Positions 23,153-34,326 of a DNA stretch of 64,000 nt are shown one piece after another. This DNA comes from Hevea brasiliensis. Lineage: Eukaryota; Streptophyta; Magnoliopsida; Malpighiales; Euphorbiaceae. The translations under genes were made by a program, and so were the position numbers. The notes under the pieces are model-generated. The model worked only from the letters and a program-made list of their open reading frames with translations. It was not told where the DNA came from and ran no database searches. The stretch lies in assembly GCF_030052815.1 (NCBI RefSeq), contig NC_079505.1, positions 61,873,309 to 61,937,308 of the forward strand, given 5' to 3'. How positions within the stretch are numbered: position 1 is the first letter of the stretch; every line of letters begins with the position of its first letter.

Positions 23153-24425
23153 CTAAAAAGTCTCTAATGGTGACGATGGTCCCTCGCCCTCGAGTCTCTC
23201 CATGATCATGTCCAGTTTGTTATGGGCCTCCTGGAGACTATCTTCAATCGCATACATCCTTTTGATGGTAGTCTCCTTTCTCTAAAGATAGGTAAGGATG
23301 GGATCTGTCGGGGGTGGAGTGTAGGGAGGCACTTGGGCTGGAGAATCATGGTGGGGTGGCTCTTGGGCTTCCTCTTGTAGCTCTGATGGTTCACCAGGCT
23401 TTGGTTGTGCTTCTCCTCTACTGGGGATGACATTGCCTTTAGCATTAACCAGGAAGCAGATGTTCCCAACCTTCTCTCATATCCCCATGGATATGTAGAT
23501 GGTTTGGTTGATTCTGGTTATACCAGTAATGGAGCACAGCCTGTTATGCCCCGGGACAAAGTCGAAGTGCAATGCAAGGGTTGTGATGAGGCCACCAAGC
23601 ACTATTTACCCTGTAAGCTGGTGACATAGGGAACGGAGGTGGTTACAGAGGAAGAAACCAGTGCTGCAGAGTTTGTTGGCATTCACTGCACCCAGGCACA
23701 CTCCCTCGGCCCATTATAGTGTGTGTGGAGAGTCGGTACATGTATCTCAGAGCGAGACTAGTGATGCCAGTGGATTTAGATTTACTGGAGTCATAAATTT
23801 TGGCGTTTGGTGCGATAGAGCGCCAGAATTCCACAATGTTGTAGGTCATTCAGCTTTATGGAATTTTTTGGAATTCGGTGCTATCAAAACCAAACACCAC
23901 GTTAAACTCGTCTATGTTCATGACGCAGTCAATGCCAAGGAGCCTGAACTTGATCTGTCCCCGGTCTTCCTGATCTGTAGGCCATAGAGTCACCTTGAAA
24001 CTCCCTAGGAACTCTAAGGTGGTGTCATGGTAGGCTAGAAATTGAAGTTGGGTGAATCTAGTCCACCCAATGCTGTCTAGCAGCCTGTCGATCTCCTTTC
24101 GAAGGCTGATTTGCTTTAACAACCAGAAGTCCATATATTTGGTGGAGATAATCCTCCTATTTTTGAGCCGGCACACAAGTCTCGGTGGCTGCTGCCCCTA
24201 AATGGCTAGGCAATGGAAAACTCAGGTTGTGGTGGTTGCGGTTCGGCTTGTGGCTGGGTTTCGAGTTATTGTGATTGTGGTTGGGGTGGTTGTGGTGCGG
24301 GTCATGGCTAGGTTTTGCCTAGTTCTCAAGCGTTGGGGTGATGGCTGAGGAGGAGAGGGTGTGGAGTCACCTCCTTGCCTTAAGGAAGAGCCCATTCATT
24401 GGGCTAGTCTTTTTGTAGGTGCCAT
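23153..24425 (-). pseudogene. Athila ORF downstream of integrase
   Basis: A start ATG at 24425-24423 (MAPTKRLAQ, then a stop) opens a serine/threonine/proline-rich N terminus. The best block is 24176-23856: RRIISTKYMDFWLLKQISL, ...IDRLLDSIGWTRFTQLQF, IKFRLLGIDCVMNIDEFN, which is the Athila ORF family (PF03078-like). The frame stops after FQKIP; later pieces (ALRYMYRLSTHTIMGRG at 23849-23643, reading frames changed, and the end KLDMIMERLEG...LETF with stop at 23155-23153) follow in other frames. The family's role is unknown; the position after pol has led to 'env-like' labels, but I see no signal peptide or transmembrane segment. Confidence 0.72.
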
Positions 24426-25410
24426 TGATGGTTTTTGAAGAATAAGAGGCTAGGGTTTGTGAGGGAAGGAGAAGATTTGAAGGGTTTTTATAGGGGAGAA
24501 GACTTGGAGAGGAAGGGTTTTTGATTGTGAGGGAGTTTAAGGGAGTGGGATGAATTTAAAAGGTCATTGTGACCCTTCGCTTTGCGCATTTCGTGCAGGA
24601 GTCGTGTCTGTGACATGATAAACGGGTCGTGTATCACTACATGGGTCCCAACCTGAAGACCCGTGTAATTTTATATTCTAGATTTTTCTTTTTCTGTCGA
24701 GTTACACGGCCTGTGTAACTTTGCCTAGGGACCCGTGTCACTTTCTGTCTGAGGATGGCAATGCTAGGTGAATTACACGGGTCATGTACTTTTGTTTTGG
24801 GACCCGTGTAACTTTTTGTCTCTTTCAAATTTAAAGTTTCTCTTTCTATTATCAAAGCACGACTCGTGTAATGTTACATGGGGTCAGCCTATGTAAGTTT
24901 CTAGGGCTTGTGCAGGGGTTTTTCCCAAATCCCAGAAGGTTACACATGGCATGTAAAACTAATACACGACCCGTGTAATTTTCCGACTCTCCAATTCTTC
25001 CCATAAGAAAAATTAATGCTTACCACTATGCAAAAAATGAATGAAAAGGTTAGCAAAAGAGCTACTTCTCCGATTTTGCACTTTCTCCTCTTATGTGGTT
25101 TAGACTTGACATCTCCTTTCCTTTATTGCTCTTAGTTCTTACTTCTTGCAGATTTGAGACTTGGGGTGCCTACAAAATAAATCATAAACAAACACAAAAC
25201 ACAAATAAGAATTGAAATAAAGGAAATTATAAAATAAACTAAAAACAAAATAAAAGATAGAAATTTTGTGCTACCTCCCAAAAAGCGCTTGTTTATAGTC
25301 ATTATCTCAACTCTGCCTTCGTTCTATCACGGTCTGTCTGGAGGGTTGCTAAAGGTATAGTTGGTTCCCTCCTCTATGGGTTGTCCTTGAAAATATGGTT
25401 TCAGATTTTG
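24426..25410 (-). other. Athila B spacer between integrase and Athila ORF, with motif field
   Basis: No coding potential. About 24600-24990 holds a dozen or more degenerate copies of GACCCGTGTA / TACACGGGTC, the same half sites as in the LTR. The rest (25000-25410) is plain AT-rich sequence with a purine/pyrimidine bias. Confidence 0.65.
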
Positions 25411-25415
25411 CCCGT

Positions 25416-26590
25416 TCACTTTGAATGCTCCTGAGGTTTCACTCCAGATGGACCTGACCATCTTGATTTTAGCTTCCCTGGAAAAATTTTTAGTCTGGAA
25501 TTGAAGAGCAAAATAAGGCCTCCTCTTATTTCTTTTCTTGCTATGTGTCTGTCATGCCATCTTTTTGTCTTGTCTTTGAAGATTTTGGCATTCTCATACA
25601 CATCCTATCGGATTTCTTCCAACTCATTGAGCTGTAGCAGTCTTTTTTCACCAGCAGCCTTGAGGTCAAAATTCAGGGTCTGAATTACCTAGTAGGCTTT
25701 ATGTTCAAGTTCAATAGGGAGGTGGCATGATTTTCCATAAATTAGCCAAAAGGGTGTCATTCCAATTGGAGTTTTATATGTAATGCGGCATGCTTGTAAT
25801 GCATAATCTAACTTCACAGACCAATCCTTCCTTGAGCGGTTTACTGTTTTCTCTAGGATTCATTTTAGCTCCCTGTTTGAAATTTCTACTTAACCACTAG
25901 TTTGAGGATGATAAGGTGTGGCCACCTTGTGAGTACTTTGTACTTTTTTAATAGTGTTTCGAATGGTTGATTGCAGAAGTGACTTCCTCCATCACTGATT
26001 ATCGCTCGTGGTGTACCAAATCTTATGAAGATGTTCTTTTTAAGGAACTTCGTGACCACTCTGACATCGTTGGTTGGCATGGCTATTGCTTTTACCCATT
26101 TTGACACGTAATCAACAACAACCAAAATAGACTTATTTCCAAAAGAAGAGGGGAATGGGCCCATGAAGGCTATCCCCCACACATCAAATATTTCTACCTC
26201 GAGTACACCGTGTAGTGGCATTTCATTCCTTCTGGAAATGTTACCTACTCTTTAGCATTACTCACAAGCTAGCACGAAGGCTCTTACATCCTTAAACAGG
26301 TTAGGCCAGTAAAATCTTGCTTGCAAAATTTTAGCTGCTATTTTTATGGTGCCAAAGTGTCCCCCATATAGTGATGAATGGCAGTGCTAGAGAATACTCT
26401 CTATATCCTCTTCTGGTATGCATCGTCTTATCAACCCGTCATTACATCTCTTGTACAGCAGAGGTTCCTCCCATGTATAGTATCGCACATCATGTAGAAA
26501 TTTCTTCTTTTGTTGATAAGTCATGTTAGGTGATAAGACCCTACACACAAGAAAATTCACAAAATTAGCATACTAAGGAACTAGGGATAA
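25416..26590 (-). pseudogene. Athila B integrase
   Basis: The N-terminal zinc-binding region is visible near 26390-26260 (HCHSSLYGGHFGTIKIA...FYWPNL...CE-stop-C), with a stop inside the final CxxC. The core follows: [14 protein letters not shown] (first Asp), [10 protein letters not shown], then [13 protein letters not shown] (second Asp). A frameshift after KYKVL moves the next piece to the frame with [18 protein letters not shown], where the Glu of the DDE triad is still encoded. The C-terminal part ([20 protein letters not shown]...[23 protein letters not shown]) is typical of Athila/Tat. It would join element cDNA to chromosomal DNA, but at least four lesions abolish it. Confidence 0.85.
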
Positions 26591-26599
26591 GACAAATAA

Positions 26600-27207
26600 T
26601 TACTCATTAGGAAATGAATTATCAATTGGCAAATCCTTGATGTCTCCTGTGTATTCCAGTTTAAGCCTGGAGAGATGGTCAGCTACTACATTTTCGGATC
26701 CCTTTTTGTCCTTGATTTCAAGGTTAAATTCTTGCAGGAGTAAAATCCATCGAATCAGCCTTGGTTTCGCCTCCTTCTTGTTCAAAAGGTATCGGATGGC
26801 AGCATGATCTGTGAATACAATGACTTTTGACCCAATTAGTAGGATCTGAATTTGTCAATTGTAAACACTACTGCTAGGAATTCCTTTTCTGTGGTAGCAT
26901 AATTGCTTTGTGAGTCATCAAGTGTCTTGCTGGCATAATAGATGGCATGGAGCTTTTTATCTTTCCTTTGTCCAAGTACTGCTCCCAAAGCATAATCACT
27001 AGCATCGTACATGATTTCAAATGGTAGCTCCCAATTAGGTGGTTGCATAACGGGTCCTGAAATCAAGGCTTCTTTTATCTTGTTGAAAGAAACAAGGCAA
27101 TTTTCATCAAAATCAAAGGGAACATCTTGATTTAATAAATTTGTCAATGGTTTAGCTATTTTGGAGAGATCTTTGATGAATCTTCTGTAGAAGCCTGCAT
27201 GTCCCAA
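26600..27207 (-). pseudogene. Athila B RNase H
   Basis: 27207-26836 encodes the RT connection (HAGFYRRFIKDLSKIAKPLTNLL) and the RNase H start, with FEIMYDASDYALGAVLGQ (first catalytic Asp), HAIYYASKTLDDSQSNY and the TEKEFLAVVF helix (Glu). After KFRSY the frame breaks; 26785-26600 resumes with the C-terminal [30 protein letters not shown], where the ADHLSRL motif is diagnostic. RNase H removes RNA from the RNA/DNA hybrid during reverse transcription. The frame change at about 26836-26785 and loss of a continuous ORF mark it as a pseudogene. Confidence 0.87.
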
Positions 27208-27213
27208 AAAGCT

Positions 27214-28256
27214 TCATAGTCCTTTGACTGATGTTGGTGGTGGCATCTTTTCAATGATTTCAACCTTCGCCTTGTCAACTTCAATCCCTATTTCTGATAT
27301 CAGATGGCCATGAACTATGCCTTCTCTTACCATAAAGTGGCATTTTTCCCAATTCAGGACTAGATTTGAGTCTTCACATCTTTGCAACACTTTGGATAGG
27401 TTAGCTAAGCAATCATCAAAAGTGGTGCCATAAACAGAAAAATTATCCATAAAAACTTCCATAATATTTTCAATATAATCAGAAAAAATGGCCATCATGC
27501 ATCTTTGAAAGGTAGCAGGGGCATTACAAAGACCAAAGGGCATTCTTTTATATGCAAATGTTCCGTAATGGCATGTGAATGTGGTCTTTTCTTGGTCTTC
27601 TGGGTGAATAGGAATTTGAAAGAATCCCGAATACCCATCTAGATAGTAAAAGTAGGAATGTTTTACTAATCTTTCTAGCATTTGGTCTATGAAAAGAAGA
27701 GGAAAATGGTCCTTTTTGGTGGCACTATTCAATTTCCTATAGTCTATGCACATGCGCCAACCAGTAACTATCCTAGTAGAGATTAGTTCATCGTTTGCAT
27801 TTACAATGACAATTGTCCCACCTTTCTTAGGCACTACATACACTAGACTAATCCATTTGCTATCAGAGATTGGGTATATAATACCTGCATCTAATAGTTT
27901 CAAGATTTCCTTTTTCACTACTTCTTTCATGTTTGGGTTAAGTCTTCTTTGATGTTCAATAGTGGGTTTACTATTTTCTTCTATAGGTATCCTATGCATG
28001 CAAATGGAAGGATGAATCCCTTTCAGGTCTTCTATTTTATACCCTATGCTCTTGCTATGTGTCCTAAGCACTCTTAGCAATTTTTCTTCTTCTATTTTAG
28101 ATAAACTGGCATTAATAACAACAGGATATTCAAAATTTGAGTCCAGGAATGCATACCTTAGCATAGAGGGAAGAGGTTTGAGTTTTACCTATTCAGATTT
28201 TTTCTCCGGATTGCTTTTGGTTTGTTCCTCCTTCAGCTCCTCTACCTTGAAAGCTT
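27214..28256 (-). pseudogene. Athila B reverse transcriptase, active site FMDN
   Basis: A 316-residue frame holds the RT core: LLDAGIIYPISDSKWISLVYVVPKKGG, GWRMCIDYRKLNSATKKDHFPL, SYFYYLDGYSGFFQIPI (first catalytic Asp), TFAYKRMPFGLCNAPATFQRCM, and VFMDNFSVYG. The last should be FMDD; the second Asp codon is AAT (Asn) near 27450, a single G-to-A change predicted to destroy catalysis. The motifs HRIPIEENSKPTIEHQRRLNP and MPPPTSVKGL are Athila/Tat-like. The frame is otherwise open. It is cut from the upstream protease by the copia solo LTR, whose TSD ends at 28261. Confidence 0.9.
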
Positions 28257-28261
28257 GAGCA

Positions 28262-30374
28262 TGTTAGTAGTATACCTGAGAGCATATCATTTTGTATATA
28301 TCTTATACATATCTTATTAATAAAAGGTAATTTCACTTTTCCATTTACATAATATATTTATATGTAATAGAAAAGGTCCATTGATGTTTTGTTAGAAATT
28401 CTATTCTTAAGTTGTTAAGAATATGAGTGACAGTATTTCTAGTACAAAGTATCATAAATTGGTTCACAATCGAGGATACTTCACAAAGGACATGACTTAT
28501 CTAGGAAGATTATAATCATGTTTGTTCCCAAGGTATTTATATGAGAGATAAATAAGATGGAGTGATGAGTCTTATGCCACATAACAAATATGATAAGCAC
28601 ATATACATGATAAGTAGGCCAAACCAGTGACACTTATGACAAGTACATGGAGTTTACTCTTGTCAATGCATTGTCATATATCATATCAGTGCATATAATC
28701 TTTAGACCTGAGATAACACAGTTATCTTATATATAGGTGGTTTGAGTTTGATACTGCTTTCATACTTGTACTGTGTATGGGTATATGGGCATGTGTTGGC
28801 TTCTACTAGTTATATATGGAGATAGGTGTTGATCAAGATGGAATCCGTTACCCTAAGTAAATAGGGATAAAATCCTATGTTCATTTCATTATTCTTGATG
28901 TTTTAAGTTCCTGGCCAGGATAGACAGATTAAGTCAGAAAAGAGTTTCTAATAAGAAAATCTAATTAATAAAGAACTAGAATTAAAAGAGAACATAATAT
29001 TCATAGCAAATGGGGTTTGACATTAACCATGACTCCAGCTCGAATTGGGATTTTGTAACGGAGAGATTCAAGTGCATGGTAACATATGATTAAAGGTTCA
29101 TTTATGGCATTCCTTATTACTGACTTGGTGGCCATGGCATACTATGCTAGGTGTCAACCATGATCTATGAGATGCCTGACATGATTTAAAGAAATCATTT
29201 ACGGTAAGAAAGAGTTCTAATGATATTAAGAGTTAATATCATTTCTCATTGCTAATAAGTAATGAGCCTAGTAAGCCACACATCTACACAAGCTAATCAC
29301 CATTTAAAATATGATTTAATTAATTAATTAAAGAGTTTAATTAATTAATTAAAGAGGTTTGATTTGCAATAAGATTGTAAAGTCCCTAGCATGACTTGAA
29401 ATCAAATCTAGGTTATTGGATATATAGTATAAATTAAATTTATATTTAATTTGATTGAATATAAATTTAATTATGAGAAATTAATTAATGGAGATTAATT
29501 AATTAATTAATTAATTAATATTTAAAATAAATTGATTTAAAGAGGAGAAATTATAATTTTGGGTTGAGAACTCAAATTAAAAAATAAGGGCAAATTGGTC
29601 TTTTCACATAGTGACATGTGTCATCATGAGATGGTGATGCATGGTACCATATGATCTTGCCACTTGTCTTCCTATGATGGAAGACCACATATCATGATTT
29701 AAATGGAGCTTAACACTTGGCTTCATAGGATTAAATCAAATAATAACAAGATGGGATCTTGTGATGACAAGTGGCAAGGGAGTTAGGGTTTGACCTAAGT
29801 ATATAAAGAAAAGTTATAAAGAAAAATCAGCCACTCCTCTCTTTTCTCTTATGTTGGACGGCAACATGGAGTTCTCTTCTCCTCTTCAATTTCTCAATTG
29901 ATTCAAGAGAAAAAACTATGATTTCATCTCGAATTAAAATTATTAGATAATGTTTCTAACATCCAATACATTTATACAACCTTAACAAAATATAAACCCC
30001 ATCTCAAAATTAGTTGACAAGGCTTGAGAAGCCAATCTAAGGGCTGCCATTGCATCTTTGGTGTGTGCTTGTGGTGGACAAACTAGAAGGACAACATTTG
30101 GGTCCTAAGAACATCCTAAGAGGCTTCAATTATGCATCAAGAGATTAGTATATAAAAATCCATCTTTTAGTTAGGGTTTAATTGAATTAAATGTTAATTC
30201 ACAATCTCTAATGGCATATGAAATTTTAATGCACTCTAAAATATGTTTTCGTATGCAATTGGATATTGGAAATTGATTACGATCAAAAGACACTTGGAAT
30301 GGTGCATGTAGCCTTAGAAATAATTTTTAAAATTCAAGGTTCTAATGCCTTTTATTCACGCTTCCACTCCTTCA
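28262..30374 (+). mobile_element. Copia solo LTR (2113 bp) inserted in Athila B pol
   Basis: Starts TGTTAGTAGTATACC and ends CTTCCACTCCTTCA, the sense orientation of the LTRs of C1 and C2, which lie on the opposite strand. It is flanked by perfect 5-bp duplications GAGCA at 28257-28261 and 30375-30379. No internal region is present, so it arose by LTR-LTR recombination. Confidence 0.93.
29800..29807 (+). promoter_or_regulatory. TATA box of the copia solo LTR
   Basis: TATATAAA in agtatataaagaaaag. Equivalent boxes occur on the minus strand in C1 (42949-42956, 50344-50351) and C2 (54757-54764). Confidence 0.5.
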
Positions 30375-30379
30375 GAGCA

Positions 30380-30624
30380 AGGGGTAGGAGTGGATGAGCT
30401 GCTAAATGTTTTACACAGGCTGCTATTTTTTTGTTCTCATAATTCGTTGTGTGGTTGTGTATAATGCATGCTTCAAGAGGATCTTCAGGATGGGTTTTAT
30501 GAAATTCTTCCTCAACTTGCTTGTCAACTATGTCAACTCTAAGGCATTCATTAGGTTTGAATTTGTGCTTCATTGTGTCAAAAAAGTTGAATTCCACTTC
30601 TTCATCCCCTATCTTGAGAGTCAG
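30380..30624 (-). pseudogene. Athila B protease-RT linker
   Basis: About 80 codons between protease and the solo LTR: MEFNFFDTMKHKFKPNECLRVDIVDKQVEEEFHKTHPEDPLEACI... This acidic segment is typical of the region linking protease to RT in Athila polyproteins. It continues across the insertion into QAFKVEELKEEQ at 28256. Confidence 0.65.
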
Positions 30625-31092
30625 TCACCCATTTTTTACGTCTATGATTGGTACGGCGATTGCTAAGAAAGGTCTTTCCAAGATGATGTGGATTTGAACA
30701 TCCTCTTCTGTCTCAAGGACAACAAAATCAACTGGAATGAAGAATTTTCCCACCTTGATAGGAATGTTCTCAAGTATTCTCACAGGATATTTAATGGACT
30801 GGTCAGCCAATTGCAATGGAATTATTATGGGTTTTAGTTCTCCGACTTCCAGATTTTGGCCTATTGATAGATGCATTAAACTCACACTTGCCCCAAAGTC
30901 ACAGAGGGCCTTATCTATTTTCTTGTCACCAATGAGACAAGGTATGGAGAAGCTTCCTGGATCTTTCAGCTTTGGAGGCAGTTTGTTTTGTAATATGGCA
31001 CTGCATTCTTCTGTTAGAGCAACAGTCTCATAGTCTTCTAGCTTTCTTTTCTTTAACAGAATTTCCTTAATGAATTTGGTGTAGGATGGCAT
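30625..31092 (-). CDS. Athila B aspartic protease segment
   Basis: An open 155-residue frame: LPPKLKDPGSFSIPCLIGDK, then KALCDFGASVSLMHLSIGQ, the Athila/Tat retropepsin active-site region, usually xLxDLGASVSLMP. The catalytic Asp is present, with F-G following as in the family. The flap-like segment LENIPIKVGKFFIPVDFVVLE and the C-terminal ERPFLAIAVPIIDVKNG follow. It cleaves the gag-pol polyprotein in an active element. This piece has no stop, but its gag neighbour is broken, so it is a fragment of a dead polyprotein. Confidence 0.82.
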   Translation of the reverse strand: MPSYTKFIKEILLKKRKLEDYETVALTEECSAILQNKLPPKLKDPGSFSIPCLIGDKKIDKALCDFGASVSLMHLSIGQNLEVGELKPIIIPLQLADQSIKYPVRILENIPIKVGKFFIPVDFVVLETEEDVQIHIILERPFLAIAVPIIDVKNG

Positions 31093-32807
31093 CTGAGAAG
31101 TACTTTAGTGAAGGGAATGTTGATATAAAGTTTTTGTAAAACTTCTAAAAACTTTCCAAACTACTTATCCAATTTGGCTTTCTAGAATCTCTGAGGAAAA
31201 GGTTGAGGAGGCTGATATGGCTCTGGTAGCTTCTTTTTCTTCCTAGTTTCCTCCTCCTGATCCTTCTTGGCTTCTTCCTCTTTCTCCATTGCTTAGCTTT
31301 CAGATTTTTCAGAGGTTTCCTTTGTTGGCACTTCCTTTTACTATTCTAAAATTGTTTTACTTCTCAATGTGACTGCCTTACAATGCTCCTTTGGGTTCAT
31401 CTCTAGTTGCCTAGGTAGTTTACCAGCAGCTTTGCTTGAAGAGGTTGCTTACTAAGTAATTTGATTTTCAAGCATCATGTTGTGGGTGGCAAGTTGGTCC
31501 ATTCTGGAAGCTAACTGTTTGATCATTTCCTTTTGCTGTTACTGGTTTGCTAGGAAGCTTTCCATCATGGATTCCATAGTTGACCTTGATTCATGCTGTT
31601 AGTTTTGAGGCAGTGGCGGTGGCTGTGTAGGGTTTTGTCCCTTGTTCTGAAATTTAGGGAGTTTAGGTGGTCTGTACCCTTACTATTTGTTTATTGGTTG
31701 ATTCTGAGAATTTGACCATGAGAAATTTGGGTGGTTCCTCCATCCAGGGTTGTATGTATTTGAATATGGGTTGTGGGACTATCTCTGGTTAAAGTTTCCT
31801 CCATTATTCACATAGTTCATCTGCTCTGTGGGTAGTTCATTAAAGCTACTGTACTCTAAACTTATGTATCCTCCTCCATAGCTATCATCATGCTGACTGT
31901 TCATCCCTATAGCATTAGCCTACATTTTATCAAGCCTCTTTGTGAGCTGGTCAAATTGAGCATTTATCATGCTTAGGGCATCCACTTCTAGGATTCCTGG
32001 TGTTCTCCTTGTATTTCCCCTTTCATTCGACCACTCATAATTGTGACAGGCGACCCTCTCTAGAAGTTAAAGCTTTTGATCCACTGTTTTCTCCATCAGG
32101 TCACCTTCTGCTACTGAATCTACTGTGCTCCTTGTAGAAGGCAGTAGCCCATTATAGAAGTTCTGAACCATGAGCCAATCTTCTATGCCATGGTTTGGGC
32201 ATTCTCTCTATAGGTCCTTATATCTCTCCCATGCATCATGGAGTGATTCACCTTCCCTTTGCCTAAAGGTGTTGAGTTCAACTCTCAACTTTGCAGTCTT
32301 TGCAGGTGGAAAGTATCTTGCTAGAAAAGCTTATGAGAGGTCCTCCCATGTGGTGAATGTTCCAGCTGGTTGAGAAAGTAAACACTTCCTTGCTTTATCT
32401 CAAAGGGAAAATGGAAATGCTCTAAGTCTTATGGCTTGATCAGAGACCCCAGTCATCTTGAATGTGTCACAAAGGGCAAGAAAGCACTAGAGATGGTAGT
32501 GTGGATCTTCTGCTGGTGAACCCCCAAACTAGGTCCGTTGGATCATCTGGAGCCATGCCGATTTTAGTTCAAAATTATTGGCATCCACTGTGGGTCTTGT
32601 AACATTAGGTTAGAATCCTTGTATGGAGGGAGCTTTGTAGTCTTTCAAGAGTCTCGGCCTATTGTTATTATTTTTGGCCCTATTTGGAATTTCTGGATTC
32701 CCTTGATCTTGTCCTTCACGTTTCCTCTCCCTCCTAATAGTTCTTAGAGTTCTGTCTATCTCTAGATTCAAATTAAAGACTTCTTCCTCTAGTCTTGTTT
32801 TGGTCAT
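31093..32807 (-). pseudogene. Athila B gag
   Basis: A plausible start is the ATG at 32807-32805 (MTKTRLEEEVFNLNLEI...). It is followed by a basic region and RPRLLKDYKAPSIQGF, the Athila gag N-terminal signature. Downstream, in several frames, are the Retrotrans_gag core (phrases such as TFTTWEDL, KYFPPAKTAKLRVELNTFRQREGESLHDAWERYKDL near 32380-32200) and the glutamine/proline-rich tail with CNYEWSNE near 32030. Numerous in-frame stops, mostly TAG in place of CAG or TGG, are spread through 31200-32600. It would form the virus-like particle; it is clearly nonfunctional. Confidence 0.78.
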
Positions 32808-32921
32808 GTACCAAACCAATCACTTGAGAAAGAATAAAACAATTTAAACAAAATTGAAAAATAAATGAAATTGCCTAAATTAGCTAAATTACTTGTCACC
32901 TAATATTACTAAAATTAAAGT

Positions 32922-32939
32922 TCTCCAATAATGGCGCTA
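32922..32939 (-). other. Primer-binding site of Athila B (tRNA-Asp type)
   Basis: The minus strand reads TAGCGCCATTATTGGAGA, a decayed form of TGGCGCCGTTGCCGGGGA, the tRNA-Asp complement used by Athila/Tat elements. It lies 6 bp inside the LTR end at 32946. Confidence 0.8.
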
Positions 32940-33907
32940 AAAACTTGTTTGCTGGTTTTTCAATCACTGCAAGTGCACGGATCGCTAACAAGTAATAAAG
33001 TGATGAGTGAAGTATCATTCCCACGAGGAATTTAATTAGCAAGTACTAGGCTACACGACAACTTTGACCGTTTAGGCTACCGAATATAGATGGAGAATGA
33101 GTTAAACCTATTTTAGATGCTAAAAGTACTTTTTGAATTAAACTATTTATAAAAGCAATTCCAGAATTAAGATTTCACGCTGTAACCTTACTATAGATTT
33201 TAATCTTATCTATTGATTGGATTGAGAGTAATTGCTTTAATGGAAATTAATCCTAGGATATCCTAAGTCCTCTCTCAAGGCACTCAAGGTGTATTTTAAT
33301 TAACCTAAACCCTATTTTCGTGATGATTAAATTAATTAAAACCCTTTAAGATTTATGATTTATTGAAACTCCACAAAGGTATCAGCCTATCTCTAGGTCA
33401 GATTTCCTAGGTTCAAGATCTCGATTTTCTAATATTAATCTTCATATTTCAATCCTTCAATTAATATCTGCAATCAATACTTAGTGGGTACTAACACATA
33501 GCATGCATTAAGACCACAAGAAATTGAATCAAAGAACCAAACTCAAATCCAATAAATAAAACTCAATATTTATCCATAATAATAATTGCAAATGCTACTC
33601 TCTTAACTCTAAAATAAAGGAATTACTCACTCATGGTGAGTTCAACAAAAATGGAGAAAATAAAATAAAAGAACATATAGAGTCCATTTAGAGAAATAGA
33701 ACAAAAGAACCGAAGAGGAATGATTGCAGTCTTGATCCTGGTGGAACTTCAGCTGAGGATTTCCCTTCTATGCTGGTGTTCTACTCTTCAAGATGGCTGT
33801 GGAGGATGCAAGTATGAAAAATGAAAACCCTTCTGAAAAACTCTAAAAAGCTCTACAAAAAGGTTGAACTGAAAAGAAGAGCCCCCTTTATTATCATTTT
33901 CTGCTTC

Positions 33908-33915
33908 TATTTATA
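33908..33915 (-). promoter_or_regulatory. TATA box of the Athila B 5' LTR
   Basis: TATAAATA on the minus strand, in the same context as the other two Athila LTRs. It would drive the genomic RNA of Athila B. Confidence 0.5.
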
Positions 33916-34041
33916 ATAGTTGATCTAGGGTTAGGTTTTCAGAATCCCAAAAGCATTAGGAGTCTGTTTGGAGTGTGTAAACAAGAACTGGAATTCGGAT
34001 TAGGAAACTGGTTGCCGCATAGTACACGGCCTGTGTGTCAC

Positions 34042-34062
34042 TACATAGCTCAGGGCTATGTA
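34042..34062. repeat. Palindrome in Athila B 5' LTR with altered but matching arms
   Basis: TACATAGC, spacer tcagg, GCTATGTA: perfect 8-bp arms at the position where LTR A has TACACGGCCC...GGGCCGTGTA. Both arms changed CG to TA, so pairing is kept. Confidence 0.8.
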
Positions 34063-34326
34063 ACTTACTGGAGTTGAATGGTTGTGTATAGCATTGGCAT
34101 AGGAGTTTACAAAGGTACATGCTGGGTACATTGGTCTGGTTACACAGCCCGTGTTCTTCTGTTTTTAGAGAATTCTTCAAGCTTGTGCCCAGCAGAGACT
34201 TATACAGGTCTCCATAGCTTACACGGGTCTAATTACATGACCCGTGTACTTTTGCTTCTTCTTTGGCTCTCTGGCTTTCTTTTGGTAGTAGGTTACACTG
34301 GTTTATGGCTTTGCTTACACGACCCG

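Noticed and set aside
29440..29525. Attaattaatt-rich tract as a microsatellite or origin-like element
   Set aside because: The same tract occurs in every copy of the copia LTR (43240, 50640, 55045, 62715), so it is part of the LTR sequence.
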